A DNA stretch of 64,000 nucleotides. Origin: GH45 sp046704385 (lineage in GTDB: Bacteria; Bacteroidota; Bacteroidia; Bacteroidales; SZUA-534). Of this stretch, positions 53,935 to 62,217 are shown piece after piece (the first letter of the stretch is position 1; each line of letters starts with the position of its first letter). The DNA lies in contig JBJKSB010000022.1 in assembly GCA_046704385.1 (NCBI GenBank), positions 15,682 to 79,681 of the forward strand, written 5' to 3'. Below the pieces are notes generated by a model that saw nothing but the letters and a program-made list of their open reading frames with translations, did no database searches and was not told the DNA's origin. The translations under genes and the position numbers were made by a program.

Positions 53935-55023
53935 TTAAAATTCAAGCGCAGTCATCAACTGACAGTAGGCGGAAATACCTGATTTAATTTCCTCCATATA
54001 AATAAATTCATTTGCAGTATGTGAACGGTTGGAATCTCCCGGGCCTATTTTTACAGTCGGAAAGGTATTGATTACAGCCTGATCGGAGGTTGTGGGAGAA
54101 CCAAAACATTTAATGCCCAATTTACCAGCAGCTTTTACGATGGGATGTTGCAAATCGATCCCCGAAGAATTCATCCGGGTTGACCGGGGTGTAACGCTCG
54201 CTTTTGTTCCCTGTTTAATTATTTCCAGGGCTTCTGAATTTAAGTATTTTTCATTGGTCCTGACATCAACCACGAAAGTGCAAATGTCGGGAATAATATT
54301 ATGTTGTGTGCCTGCATTGATCTGGGTTACAGTCATTTTTACATCACCCAATAAATCGCTGGTTTCAGGAAATTTAAAACTATGGAACCACTCTATTTCC
54401 TTCATAGCTATTTCGATGGCATTAGCTCCTCCGTATCTGGCTGCGTGTCCGGATTTACCATAAACTTCGCAATCAAGAACCATTAACCCTTTTTCGGCTA
54501 CAGCCATTTCCATCTGGGTAGGTTCGCCAATTATTCCCAGTTCGATCTTTCCAAGCTCCGGCACCAAAAATTCCATTCCATTTTTGCCCGAAATTTCTTC
54601 CTCAGCTGAAGCCACAAACAACCGGTTATAATTCAGGTTCAGATCCTCAGATAAAATAAATGCCATTAATAAACTAACTAATGGCCCCCCGGCATCATTA
54701 CTACCCAAACCAAACAATTTTCCTTCTGAAATAATGGGTTGAAATGGATCGGTAGTCCAACCATCGGTCGGCTTTACAGTGTCAAGATGTGAATTGAGCA
54801 TTACAGTGGGCCTTCCGTATTTAAAATCTTTACAAAAAACCCACACATTATTCCCTTTTCTGTGAACCTGGTAACCTTTTTGTGATAATATTTTTTCAAT
54901 GAGCAGGCTAACCTTTTCCTCTTCCCTGCTAAATGAAGGTGTGGCAATCATTCCGCTAAGGATTTTTACAGCCAGATCACCTGCGGAATCATTAGTTATT
55001 TCTGTATTGAAAAAATCAGCCAT
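53935..55023 (-). CDS. argE: N-acyl-ornithine/citrulline deacetylase-type M20 peptidase
   Basis: 362 aa. Removes the acyl group from an N-acetyl or N-succinyl arginine-pathway intermediate. Zinc-site motifs: LNSHLDTVKP (His/Asp), GLGSNDAGGPLVSL (bridging Asp), ASAEEEISGKNG (catalytic base and ligand), IGEPTQMEMAVAEKG and a C-terminal HTANEF (His ligand). It ends the arg operon, starting 2 bp after argB. In Bacteroidota this step often acts on acyl-citrulline after an ArgF'-type transcarbamylase, which is not in this window. Confidence 0.88.
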   Translation of the reverse strand: MADFFNTEITNDSAGDLAVKILSGMIATPSFSREEEKVSLLIEKILSQKGYQVHRKGNNVWVFCKDFKYGRPTVMLNSHLDTVKPTDGWTTDPFQPIISEGKLFGLGSNDAGGPLVSLLMAFILSEDLNLNYNRLFVASAEEEISGKNGMEFLVPELGKIELGIIGEPTQMEMAVAEKGLMVLDCEVYGKSGHAARYGGANAIEIAMKEIEWFHSFKFPETSDLLGDVKMTVTQINAGTQHNIIPDICTFVVDVRTNEKYLNSEALEIIKQGTKASVTPRSTRMNSSGIDLQHPIVKAAGKLGIKCFGSPTTSDQAVINTFPTVKIGPGDSNRSHTANEFIYMEEIKSGISAYCQLMTALEF

Positions 55024-55025
55024 GG

Positions 55026-55790
55026 TTACATATAAAGTTTTGTTCCTGAACCTACAGAATTTCCCAACCTGACATGTTCAACGCCTTCTTTCAGGGCCAA
55101 AAATCCGTTGTCGAGCTTGGGTAACATTCCTGTATGGATTTGCTTCGATTGTTTCATAGCCAGGAATAAATCGTAACCTAATTCAGGTATAAAGGTATTA
55201 TTATCATCAGCGTCTTTCAGGACACCTTTTTTATCAAAATAAAAGAACAGTTCAACCTCGTAATGCTTTGCCAAGGCCGCGGCTATATTAGCAGCAATGG
55301 TATCGGCATTGGTATTTAAAAGCTCAAAATTGTCACTTTGCGAGATGGATGAAATAACAGGAACCGCCCCATTTTCAATAAATATCTGTAGCCATTCCGT
55401 ATTTATTTTTTCAATATCGCCAACCATACCAAAATCAACCGGAACCGGATTTCTTTTTTTTGATTCAATGATATTCAGGTCCCCACCACATAATCCAACA
55501 GCTGTCATCCCAAGTTTGTTAAGTCCTGCCACCAGTTCTTTATTTAATTTTCCTGCACAGGCCATCAAAACTACATCCATATTTTCTTTTGAAGTAATTC
55601 GGCGGCCATTTATCATCTGGGTTTCAATACCGAGTCTATCACACATTTCTGTAATAAAAACACCCCCTCCATGCACCAGCAACTTTTTACCTTCAATTTT
55701 ATTGAATTCGCTCAGGAGTTTCTGTAATTCAACCTCTGAATCAAGTACCCTTCCTCCTGCTTTAACAATTGTAAGTTTGTTTTTTTGCAT
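55026..55790 (-). CDS. argB: N-acylglutamate kinase
   Basis: 254 aa from the ATG at 55790 (MQKNKLTIVKAGG), 10 bp after the argD stop; a start 9 codons upstream would overlap argD. Phosphorylates N-acetyl (or N-succinyl) glutamate. Amino-acid kinase motifs: VKAGGRVLD, LLVHGGGVFITEMC, GLCGGDLN and the nucleotide-binding LNTNADTIAANIAAAL. KAGGRV replaces the KxGG form common in ArgB. Close Bacteroidota relatives may prefer N-succinylglutamate; the sequence does not decide this by eye. Confidence 0.9.
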   Translation of the reverse strand: MQKNKLTIVKAGGRVLDSEVELQKLLSEFNKIEGKKLLVHGGGVFITEMCDRLGIETQMINGRRITSKENMDVVLMACAGKLNKELVAGLNKLGMTAVGLCGGDLNIIESKKRNPVPVDFGMVGDIEKINTEWLQIFIENGAVPVISSISQSDNFELLNTNADTIAANIAAALAKHYEVELFFYFDKKGVLKDADDNNTFIPELGYDLFLAMKQSKQIHTGMLPKLDNGFLALKEGVEHVRLGNSVGSGTKLYM

Positions 55791-55800
55791 GCCATTGTGC

Positions 55801-56967
55801 TTAGTTAATAGCGCCAACCACTATTTTGTTCTCTTCCAATTCGGTTTTTAACAGCGATTTCATTGCGCTAATAAATAATTCAGCCTGTTGCATTTTTAAT
55901 GAAAGCGGAGGCAGAATTCTTAAAATATCAGGTGATGAAAAACCGGTAATAAAAGCAAACTGGTCAATAAGTTTTTGACGTACTGTTTTTCCATCAACCA
56001 AAAATTCAATTCCTAACATCAATCCTCTTCCTCTTACCTGTTTAACTCCGGGAATATTTTCCAATTCTGTCTTTAAATATCTACCAATATTTTCAGCATT
56101 TGATATCAGGTTTTCCCTTACCATAGTTTCCAAAACAGCAATCCCTGCAGCGCAGGCCATTTGTCCTCCTCCGAAGGTGGTACCCAGTTTACCCTTTTCC
56201 AAAACAAGGTTTGGACTAATAATAGTACCTGCAACCGGGAAACCATTACCCATTCCTTTTCCTGTGGTAACAATATCAGCTTCAACATTATGATATTGAT
56301 GTGCAAAAAACTTCCCGGTACGTCCATAACCTGACTGAACTTCATCTGCAATCAGAACGGTACCGGTTTGGGTGCATAATAATCTGGCAGCCTGCCAAAA
56401 CTCTGTACCAGCCTCCCATACACCATTCACGCCTTGAATTCCTTCCATAATAAAGGCTGCATATTCTCTTGAATTTAAAAGCTCATTTAAGGCTGCAAAA
56501 TCATTAATTTCAATAAAATCAACCTGGATTTCACTTCCAATAGCAGGCTGAATTGATTTATTATCGGTAATAGCAACGGCACCAGCTGATCTTCCATGAA
56601 ACGCACCTTTAAGCGCCAAAACTTTACTGCGTTTGGTACAAAAACCTGCTACTTTTAAAGCATTCTCATTGGCTTCGGCTCCCGAATTACTTAAAAATAA
56701 GTTATACGATTCATAACCGGAAACCTTGCCTAATAATTCAGCCAACCGTTTCTGCAAAGAGCTCTGGAACGCATTAGTATAAAATGCCAGTTTATTAAGC
56801 TGAGTGGTGAGGGCTTTCACAAATTGCGGATGCGAGTGCCCAATTGAAATAACACCATGTCCACTGTAAAAATCAATGTACTTTTTCCAATTCGAATCAA
56901 TTACTTCACATCCTGAACCTTCTGTCAGTTCAATTGGATATTGAAAATAGATGTCTAATGGTTTCAT
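55801..56967 (-). CDS. argD: N-acylornithine aminotransferase
   Basis: 388 aa, class III PLP aminotransferase. It converts N-acylglutamate semialdehyde to N-acylornithine with glutamate as donor. Motifs: YIDFYSGHGVISIGHSHPQF, FLSNSGAEANENALKVA, ALKGAFHGRSAGAVAIT, LIADEVQSGYGRTGKFFAHQ and the PLP lysine in VTTGKGMGNGFPVAG. Full length. Fourth gene of the operon, 56 bp after argC. Confidence 0.95.
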   Translation of the reverse strand: MKPLDIYFQYPIELTEGSGCEVIDSNWKKYIDFYSGHGVISIGHSHPQFVKALTTQLNKLAFYTNAFQSSLQKRLAELLGKVSGYESYNLFLSNSGAEANENALKVAGFCTKRSKVLALKGAFHGRSAGAVAITDNKSIQPAIGSEIQVDFIEINDFAALNELLNSREYAAFIMEGIQGVNGVWEAGTEFWQAARLLCTQTGTVLIADEVQSGYGRTGKFFAHQYHNVEADIVTTGKGMGNGFPVAGTIISPNLVLEKGKLGTTFGGGQMACAAGIAVLETMVRENLISNAENIGRYLKTELENIPGVKQVRGRGLMLGIEFLVDGKTVRQKLIDQFAFITGFSSPDILRILPPLSLKMQQAELFISAMKSLLKTELEENKIVVGAIN

Positions 56968-57023
56968 TTTTCAGGTTTTTAATCATTAAAAATTCTAACT
57001 CAGTATTGCTTGAACACTCTCTG

Positions 57024-57986
57024 TTAAAAGGCAACAGGTTTTAACTTCAATCCGGTAGTCTGATCCAATCCAAACATAATATTCATGTTTTCAATTGCCT
57101 GACCCGAAGCCCCTTTCAATAAATTATCAATAACTGAAATTACTAAAAGTTTATTCCCGTTTTTTACCAGGTGTAACACACATTTATTGGTGTTTACCAC
57201 CTGTTTTACATCCGGATTTTCATCAGAAACTATCACAAAAGGATGGTCGTTATAAAATTCCGTATATAATTTATTTAATTCTTCGATGGACAATGAGCAG
57301 TCAGTCACGCAAGTAGCCATAATTCCTCGTGAAAAGTTTCCACGAACCGGAATAAAACTGATTAGCTTTTCATTTTCTGAATTTTCAAACAGTGTTTGCT
57401 TTATTTCTGCCAGATGTTGATGTGTAAAAGCTTTATAAACAGACACATTATTATTTTTCCAACTAAAATGTGAAGTGGATGTAGGACTCTGCCCTGCTCC
57501 GGTTGAACCGGTTATTGCTGTAACATTTAATTCTCCGGTCAGTAAATTGTTCTGAGCTAAAGGTAAAAAAGCCAGCTCAATACTTGTAGCAAAGCAGCCT
57601 GGATTTGCAATGTGTTTTGATTTGGAAATCAGCGACTTGTTTTTTTCAGGTAAGCCATAAATAAAATCGTGGGAACCACCGACAATCCGGAAATCGTTGC
57701 TAAGATCAATAATACGGGTACCCGGATCAATATTATACTTTTCTATCGATTCCTTGCTTTTTCCATGCCCTCCGCATAGAAAAACTACATTAACATAAAC
57801 ATTTAATGTTTCAGAAAATTTAAGATCGGTTTCTCCGAGCAAATCGCGGTGAACCTTTGTTATTTTCTCATTGGCATGGCTGGAACTTTGAACACAGGCC
57901 AGTTCTGCTTCAGGATGCGATAATAAAATTCTTATTAGTTCTCCGGCCGTGTAACCGGCCCCACCAATTATTCCTGCTTTAATCAT
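57024..57986 (-). CDS. argC: N-acylglutamyl-phosphate reductase
   Basis: 320 aa from the ATG at 57986 (MIKAGIIGGAGYTAGELIRI); an in-frame ATG at 58013 would add nine basic residues and sit only 6 bp after argG. Reduces acylglutamyl phosphate with NADPH. The Rossmann start GIIGGAGYTAGEL, catalytic Cys in NPGCFATSIELAF and TGSTGAGQSPTSTSHFSWK are family hallmarks. Third gene of the operon, after argG. Confidence 0.95.
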   Translation of the reverse strand: MIKAGIIGGAGYTAGELIRILLSHPEAELACVQSSSHANEKITKVHRDLLGETDLKFSETLNVYVNVVFLCGGHGKSKESIEKYNIDPGTRIIDLSNDFRIVGGSHDFIYGLPEKNKSLISKSKHIANPGCFATSIELAFLPLAQNNLLTGELNVTAITGSTGAGQSPTSTSHFSWKNNNVSVYKAFTHQHLAEIKQTLFENSENEKLISFIPVRGNFSRGIMATCVTDCSLSIEELNKLYTEFYNDHPFVIVSDENPDVKQVVNTNKCVLHLVKNGNKLLVISVIDNLLKGASGQAIENMNIMFGLDQTTGLKLKPVAF

Positions 57987-58019
57987 TCCTGTTTTGATTC
58001 TGCTTTTTGACAAATAATT

Positions 58020-59225
58020 CTATAAATCTTCACTATTAACGCTATAATAATTCCTTAGTGAATTTGAGATTATGGTAACAAAACCTTTTACATCGTCTGA
58101 AGTCCACTTGCCTGCCGATTCGCCATAGGCACCAAATTTTGAGTTCATCAAATCAAAATCGGAACTTACACCTTCAATCATAAAGCCAAATGGATACAAA
58201 ATCACTCCCACCTTGCCGGTCACATGTTTCTGGGTATCTTCCAAAAAGTTCTCCACATTCCGCATCGCCGGTTCAAGGTATAATGAATCGTGTAACATGG
58301 TTCCGTACCAGCTTCCCAGTTGTTCTTTCCAATGCATCTGCCATTTGGTTAGCGTATGTTTTTCCAGTTCATGGTGCGCTTTTATCAAAATATATGCAGC
58401 CGGAGCTTCAAAACCTACCCTTCCTTTAGTCCCGATAATGGTATCACCTGTATGAATTCCCCGCCCAACAGCAAATTCACCTCCAAGTTTATTCAGTAAC
58501 CGGATGGCATCAACCTGGTGATCAAATGATTTACCATTAACTTTCGAAACCTGTCCTTTTACAAATTCAATTTCAATTTTTTCAGGTTCTGTTTTTTCAG
58601 GCTGAGTCGGATATGCTGATGCAGGCAAAGCCAGATTCGAAGTCAAAGTTTCTTTTCCTCCCACGCTGGTTCCCCATAAACCCTCGTTAATGCTATATTC
58701 CATTTTGGTAAAATCGCTTTTTACTCCATGGTTTCTGAGGTAATTTATTTCATCCTGGCGCGATAAATTTTCATCTCTAACCAGCGAGATAATTTCCTTT
58801 TCAGGTGCCAGTAATTTAAAAACAAGGTCAAACCTAACCTGGTCATTGCCAGCCCCTGTACACCCGTGAGCCAGGTAGTCAGCATTTATTGAATTAGCAT
58901 AATCCGCAATGGCTTTGGCCTGGAAAAATCGTTCAGAACTCACTGACAACGGGTAGGTATTATTCTTCAAAACATTTCCGTACACCAGGTATTTTATACA
59001 AAACTTGTAGTACTCTTTTTCTATATTTAATACCACATGTTTTTTACTGCCCAATTCTTCTGCTTTTGATTGAATGGTTTGCAATTGTTCCGATGAAAAA
59101 CCTCCAGTATTCGACACTACAGTGATTACATCAAGATTACGTTCAACACTTAAAAATTTGGCGGTATAAGTAGTATCAAGACCTCCACTATAAGCCAGCA
59201 CAACTGTTTTATTATTACTTGTCAT
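58020..59225 (-). CDS. argG: Argininosuccinate synthase
   Basis: 401 aa. Joins citrulline and aspartate with ATP to argininosuccinate. The PP-loop VVLAYSGGLDTTY is at residues 8-20, followed by YLAHGCTGAGNDQVRFDL, ENLSRQDEINYLRNHG, EGLWGTS and HTGDTIIGTKGRVGFEAPAA. Full length and cytoplasmic. Second gene of the arg operon; an ARG-box-like dyad lies 17-30 bp before its start and may allow separate control. argH and the transcarbamylase gene are not in the window. Confidence 0.96.
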   Translation of the reverse strand: MTSNNKTVVLAYSGGLDTTYTAKFLSVERNLDVITVVSNTGGFSSEQLQTIQSKAEELGSKKHVVLNIEKEYYKFCIKYLVYGNVLKNNTYPLSVSSERFFQAKAIADYANSINADYLAHGCTGAGNDQVRFDLVFKLLAPEKEIISLVRDENLSRQDEINYLRNHGVKSDFTKMEYSINEGLWGTSVGGKETLTSNLALPASAYPTQPEKTEPEKIEIEFVKGQVSKVNGKSFDHQVDAIRLLNKLGGEFAVGRGIHTGDTIIGTKGRVGFEAPAAYILIKAHHELEKHTLTKWQMHWKEQLGSWYGTMLHDSLYLEPAMRNVENFLEDTQKHVTGKVGVILYPFGFMIEGVSSDFDLMNSKFGAYGESAGKWTSDDVKGFVTIISNSLRNYYSVNSEDL

Positions 59226-59241
59226 TATTATAAGAGTTTAT

Positions 59242-59255
59242 TGCATAATTATGCA
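59242..59255 (-). promoter_or_regulatory. ARG-box-like operator before argG
   Basis: Perfect palindrome TGCATAATTATGCA, fitting TGNATWWWWATNCA, the core of ArgR operators. It overlaps the stop codon of the GNAT gene and ends 17 bp before the argG ATG. Single box, so weaker than the pair at 60044-60078. Confidence 0.6.
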
Positions 59256-59839
59256 TTTTTATTCGCTGATGATATAACAACTTTCAGGTTGTTATTTTTA
59301 TTTCCCTCATACACCATTCCGGTACATAAGCACATTTTTTGTTGAGTTCTCTGTAAAATATCGTAGTTAACGCAGCCCTGGCATCCTTTCCAGAATTCAG
59401 GATCAGTGGTAAGTTCTGAAAATGTCACAGGCTTATATCCCAGTTTAAAATTTATATTTAATACTGCATTACTCGTGGTTATCCCAAAAACTTTGGCCTC
59501 AGGAAACATATTTTTCGAAAGGTCAAGTATTTTCTTTTTAATCCGGTACGACAATTTTAATCCTCTGTAATCAGGATGAACAATTAATCCGGAGTTAGCC
59601 ACATACTTTCCATGTTCCCAGGTTTCGATATAACAAAATCCAACCACATCTTCACCATCAAGTGCCAGCACGGCTTTACCTGCCACAATTTTTGATTTTA
59701 TATACTCTGGCGAACGCTTTGCGATTCCAGTACCCCGCAATTTTGCAGCATTTTCAATCATGGTACAAATGGCTTCAGCATAATGGGCATGTTGAATATC
59801 CGAAATCACAATCTTAACATTTACTACATCATTATCCAT
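59249..59839 (-). CDS. GNAT acyltransferase, probable N-acylglutamate synthase of the arg operon
   Basis: 196 aa, first structural gene of the operon. GNAT fold: VLALDGEDVVGFCYIETWE, SGLIVHPDYRGLKLSYRIKK with the acyl-CoA pyrophosphate loop (about residues 84-100), and TTSNAVLNINFKLGYKPVTF. Place and fold suggest it makes N-acetyl- or N-succinylglutamate from glutamate, the entry step otherwise missing here. A C-terminal cluster C153-x2-C156 and C170-x-C172 could bind metal. Start ATG at 59839 with GAAAGAA just upstream. Its expression should depend on the attenuator-like hairpin at 59848-59876. Confidence 0.8.
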   Translation of the reverse strand: MDNDVVNVKIVISDIQHAHYAEAICTMIENAAKLRGTGIAKRSPEYIKSKIVAGKAVLALDGEDVVGFCYIETWEHGKYVANSGLIVHPDYRGLKLSYRIKKKILDLSKNMFPEAKVFGITTSNAVLNINFKLGYKPVTFSELTTDPEFWKGCQGCVNYDILQRTQQKMCLCTGMVYEGNKNNNLKVVISSANKNA

Positions 59840-59847
59840 GTTCTTTC

Positions 59848-59876
59848 AAAAAAAAAGGCCTACCATAGGGTAAGCC
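59848..59876 (-). terminator. Leader terminator (attenuator candidate) of the arg operon
   Basis: On the minus strand GGCTTACC (59876-59869), loop CTAT, GGTAGGCC (59864-59857), with seven Watson-Crick pairs and one U-G pair, then nine T's (59856-59848). It lies only 8 nt before the GNAT start, where a terminator makes sense only if it is conditional. Confidence 0.8.
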
Positions 59877-59916
59877 GCTTTTACAATTGATTTTATTTAT
59901 GTTTTTGCTTCACTTC

Positions 59917-60003
59917 CTAATTGGTCACTACTAAAATGGAAATATACCTATGTCGTCGGACAATCAGGTAATTCATTAAGCTATATAATTTTCCATTTTT
60001 CAT
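59917..60003 (-). CDS. Putative arginine leader peptide (28 codons)
   Basis: ATG at 60003, TAG at 59917-59919. The peptide runs MKNGKLYSLMNYLIVRRHRY and then eight more residues. Codons 16-19 are CGA CGA CAT AGG (Arg-Arg-His-Arg). The frame lies between the ARG boxes and the terminator hairpin. A perfect 12-bp inverted repeat, 60001-60012 with 59927-59938, brackets the Arg codons and includes the start codon. This is the arrangement of ribosome-mediated attenuation leaders. The reading frame is short, so coding status rests on position and Arg-codon clustering. Confidence 0.55.
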   Translation of the reverse strand: MKNGKLYSLMNYLIVRRHRYISILVVTN

Positions 60004-60043
60004 TTTAGTAGTTCGCGTATTAATAACTAATAATTTCTTTAAA

Positions 60044-60078
60044 TGTATATTTATACATAATTAATGTATTAAAATACA
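60044..60078 (-). promoter_or_regulatory. Pair of ARG-box-like operators
   Basis: TGTATATTTATACA (60044-60057) and TGTATTAAAATACA (60065-60078) both fit TGNATWWWWATNCA. They start 21 bp apart, the spacing of classical tandem ARG boxes bound by an ArgR hexamer. They lie immediately downstream of the -7 box at 60082-60089 and cover the expected transcription start, suiting repression by arginine-bound ArgR. Confidence 0.72.
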
Positions 60079-60081
60079 CTG

Positions 60082-60111
60082 CAAATGTAGTACTATTTTT
60101 ATTACTGCAAA
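60082..60111 (-). promoter_or_regulatory. Promoter of the arg operon
   Basis: On the minus strand TTTG (60108-60111), an 18-bp spacer and TACATTTG (60082-60089) match the Bacteroidota promoter form. The implied leader is about 235 nt before the GNAT start. Confidence 0.65.
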
Positions 60112-60141
60112 TATTTTTACGACATTTTTTCAAATTATTAG

Positions 60142-61038
60142 CTACCAAAGTTTTTCAGGATAAATACCCTTGGCTACCAATTCCTTTATCTTTGCTATAG
60201 TTATAGGTTTATCTTCCTGATAGGTAACTCCAAACCATGATGCATCTGATCTAAGTACTTTGGTTTTCACCCTGCTTTCTTTCATTAAATCGTCAATAAC
60301 GAAGGGTATATAAAACTCTGATTTTGGATTTTGAGCATTTTTTTGCGCAAATATTTTAAATTTTTCTTCCAAAAATCTGAACAAGCCGGGCGTAAAACCC
60401 CAAAAATTCATTGATACAATATCACTTTCCGATAATGGATATTTCTTACCTTCCTCCTGATAAGTAATTTTACCATCCTGTTTTACAATGCTGGTTCTTT
60501 CGTTCACTTGTTCTAAATAATCACTATCATTAAGATTACAAACACCCCGCGAAACAGAACCAAAATCTGATAATGTTTTGCCCAACTGATATCCGCACAT
60601 GGCATAGACCTCATCTTTGGCCTCTTCCTGCAAAAATTTAGCAATGGTTTGATAAGCTTCAGCCCCGTAAAAATCATCTGCATTAATTACAGCAAAAGGC
60701 TCATCAACAACATCTTTGGCTACCCAAATAGCGTGCCCGGTTCCCCATGGTTTAACTCTGTCCTCCGGGTAAGTTATTCCTGCCGGAATATTATCAAGTT
60801 CCTGAAAAACCAGTTCCACCCGGATTTTATCTTTCAACTTATCAACAAAAATATCGCGAAAATCACTTTCAAAGCTTTTCCTGATAACGAATACTACTTT
60901 TCCAAACCCGGCACGTATAGCATCATAGACCGAATAATCCATAATTGCTTCTCCTGAAGGACCCAGTTTGTCAAGTTGTTTTAACCCCCCATATCGACTT
61001 CCCATTCCAGCCGCAAGTATTACTAAAGTTGGTTTCAT
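60142..61038 (-). CDS. Sugar-phosphate nucleotidyltransferase
   Basis: 298 aa from the ATG at 61038 (MKPTLVILAAGMGSRYGG); an ATG three codons upstream is possible. The NTP-transferase signature is LAAGMGSRYGGLKQLDKLGP at the N-terminus and FAVINADDFYGAEAY holds the metal-binding Asp. It most resembles nucleotidyltransferases that make activated sugars such as UDP-glucose; the exact sugar is undetermined. It is separated from the arg promoter region by a short gap and diverges from the sigma-factor gene. Confidence 0.85.
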   Translation of the reverse strand: MKPTLVILAAGMGSRYGGLKQLDKLGPSGEAIMDYSVYDAIRAGFGKVVFVIRKSFESDFRDIFVDKLKDKIRVELVFQELDNIPAGITYPEDRVKPWGTGHAIWVAKDVVDEPFAVINADDFYGAEAYQTIAKFLQEEAKDEVYAMCGYQLGKTLSDFGSVSRGVCNLNDSDYLEQVNERTSIVKQDGKITYQEEGKKYPLSESDIVSMNFWGFTPGLFRFLEEKFKIFAQKNAQNPKSEFYIPFVIDDLMKESRVKTKVLRSDASWFGVTYQEDKPITIAKIKELVAKGIYPEKLW

Positions 61039-61203
61039 GTAGTTCAATTTTTATTATTTTTCCTTTGAATTAACATGCAAAATTAGAATAACAATTGATT
61101 TAACATCAATAATTATAAATGCTTTTTGGTAATTTTAATACTGGAATAAAATCCGCAAGTTATTTGAAAAAATACCGTCTATCCATTTATCAAAAAGATT
61201 TAA

Positions 61204-61785
61204 GTGGCAGAAATATCAATAAAAGAATTAAAGAAAGGAAGTCAGGCTTATTTTAAACTTCTGGTTGAAACTTTCAAAAACAGAATAATAAATGTTTGTT
61301 ACGGCTTTGTGCATAACAGAGACGATGCTGAAGACATTACCCAAGAAGTTTTTATTGAGGTTTACGAATCTGTAAAATATTTTAATGAAGAATCATCTCT
61401 TTCGACCTGGATATACAGAATTGCGGTTAATAAATCGCTTGACTTTCTCAGAAAATCAAAAAGAAAAAAAAGGTGGGCCGGATTAATTAAAGTAGACTTG
61501 CAACAAAAAGATGAAACAGAACATTGGTTTGAGTCAAATGATAATCCTCATTTATCACTTGAAAACAGGGAACGAATCATTATACTGAACCAGGCTGTTG
61601 AAACCTTGCCTCAAACTCAGAAAACTGCATTTACATTGCATAAGTATGAAGATTTAAGTTACAAGGAAATTGCTGATATTCTTCACACTACCATACCAGC
61701 TGTGGAGTCACTGATGCACCGGGCAAAAAAGAACCTGCAGAAAAAACTTTTTAATTATTTTAATGACAAAAGCGAAAGTTTTTAA
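61204..61785 (+). CDS. ECF RNA polymerase sigma factor
   Basis: 193 aa, starting at GTG. Region 2: YGFVHNRDDAEDITQEVFIE, followed by STWIYRIAVNKSLDFLRKSK. Region 4: AVETLPQTQKTAFTLHKYED, LSYKEIADILHTTIPAVESL and MHRAKKNLQKKL. Sigma-70 ECF subfamily. The next gene probably encodes its membrane anti-sigma factor, and two Spy/CpxP-like genes follow, suggesting an envelope-stress regulon that includes its own operon. Confidence 0.92.
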   Translation: MAEISIKELKKGSQAYFKLLVETFKNRIINVCYGFVHNRDDAEDITQEVFIEVYESVKYFNEESSLSTWIYRIAVNKSLDFLRKSKRKKRWAGLIKVDLQQKDETEHWFESNDNPHLSLENRERIIILNQAVETLPQTQKTAFTLHKYEDLSYKEIADILHTTIPAVESLMHRAKKNLQKKLFNYFNDKSESF

Positions 61786-61811
61786 ATCGAATCACGTCAA
61801 AACGATATACA

Positions 61812-62159
61812 ATGAATAAAATGAAACGAAGCGAGAAAATACAAACGGAAGTTGAAAAAACACTAGGTGCACTCGACAATTGGACTCCGGTTAAAACCGA
61901 TGCGTTTTTTTACACCCGTTTGTTGGCTAAAATTGAAAAACGTTCTTCACCATCAAAATTGAACTGGCTCTTTGAATCACCCATATTAAAGCCTGCTTTA
62001 ATTGCCGCAGCTTTGATTCTAAATTTGCTAAGCATTGGATATATTATTGCTAGTAATAAAAGCATACAAGATCAAACGAGCGATTTTTCTACAGAATTCA
62101 CCAATGAATATTTTTTAAATCAATCTACAGAATCGTACCTGGTTTTTAATGACGAATAA
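61812..62159 (+). CDS. Probable anti-sigma factor (single-pass membrane protein)
   Basis: 115 aa. The cytoplasmic N-terminus (TEVEKTLGALDNWTPVKTDA) is followed by FYTRLLAKIEK, one membrane helix (LKPALIAAALILNLLSIGYI, about residues 65-85) and a short periplasmic tail. No zinc HxxxCxxC motif is present. Position 26 bp after the ECF sigma gene and the topology suggest anti-sigma function; sequence alone does not prove it. Confidence 0.65.
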   Translation: MNKMKRSEKIQTEVEKTLGALDNWTPVKTDAFFYTRLLAKIEKRSSPSKLNWLFESPILKPALIAAALILNLLSIGYIIASNKSIQDQTSDFSTEFTNEYFLNQSTESYLVFNDE

Positions 62160-62217
62160 ATTATAAAGCTTGATAATTTTTTAGGACTATAACAAAACAA
62201 TTGCTAACAAAACACTA

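Noticed and set aside
55297..55851. 184-residue open frame on the plus strand opposite argB
   Set aside because: Fully antisense to argB, low-complexity Ser/Pro-rich translation, no family features; a shadow of the real gene.
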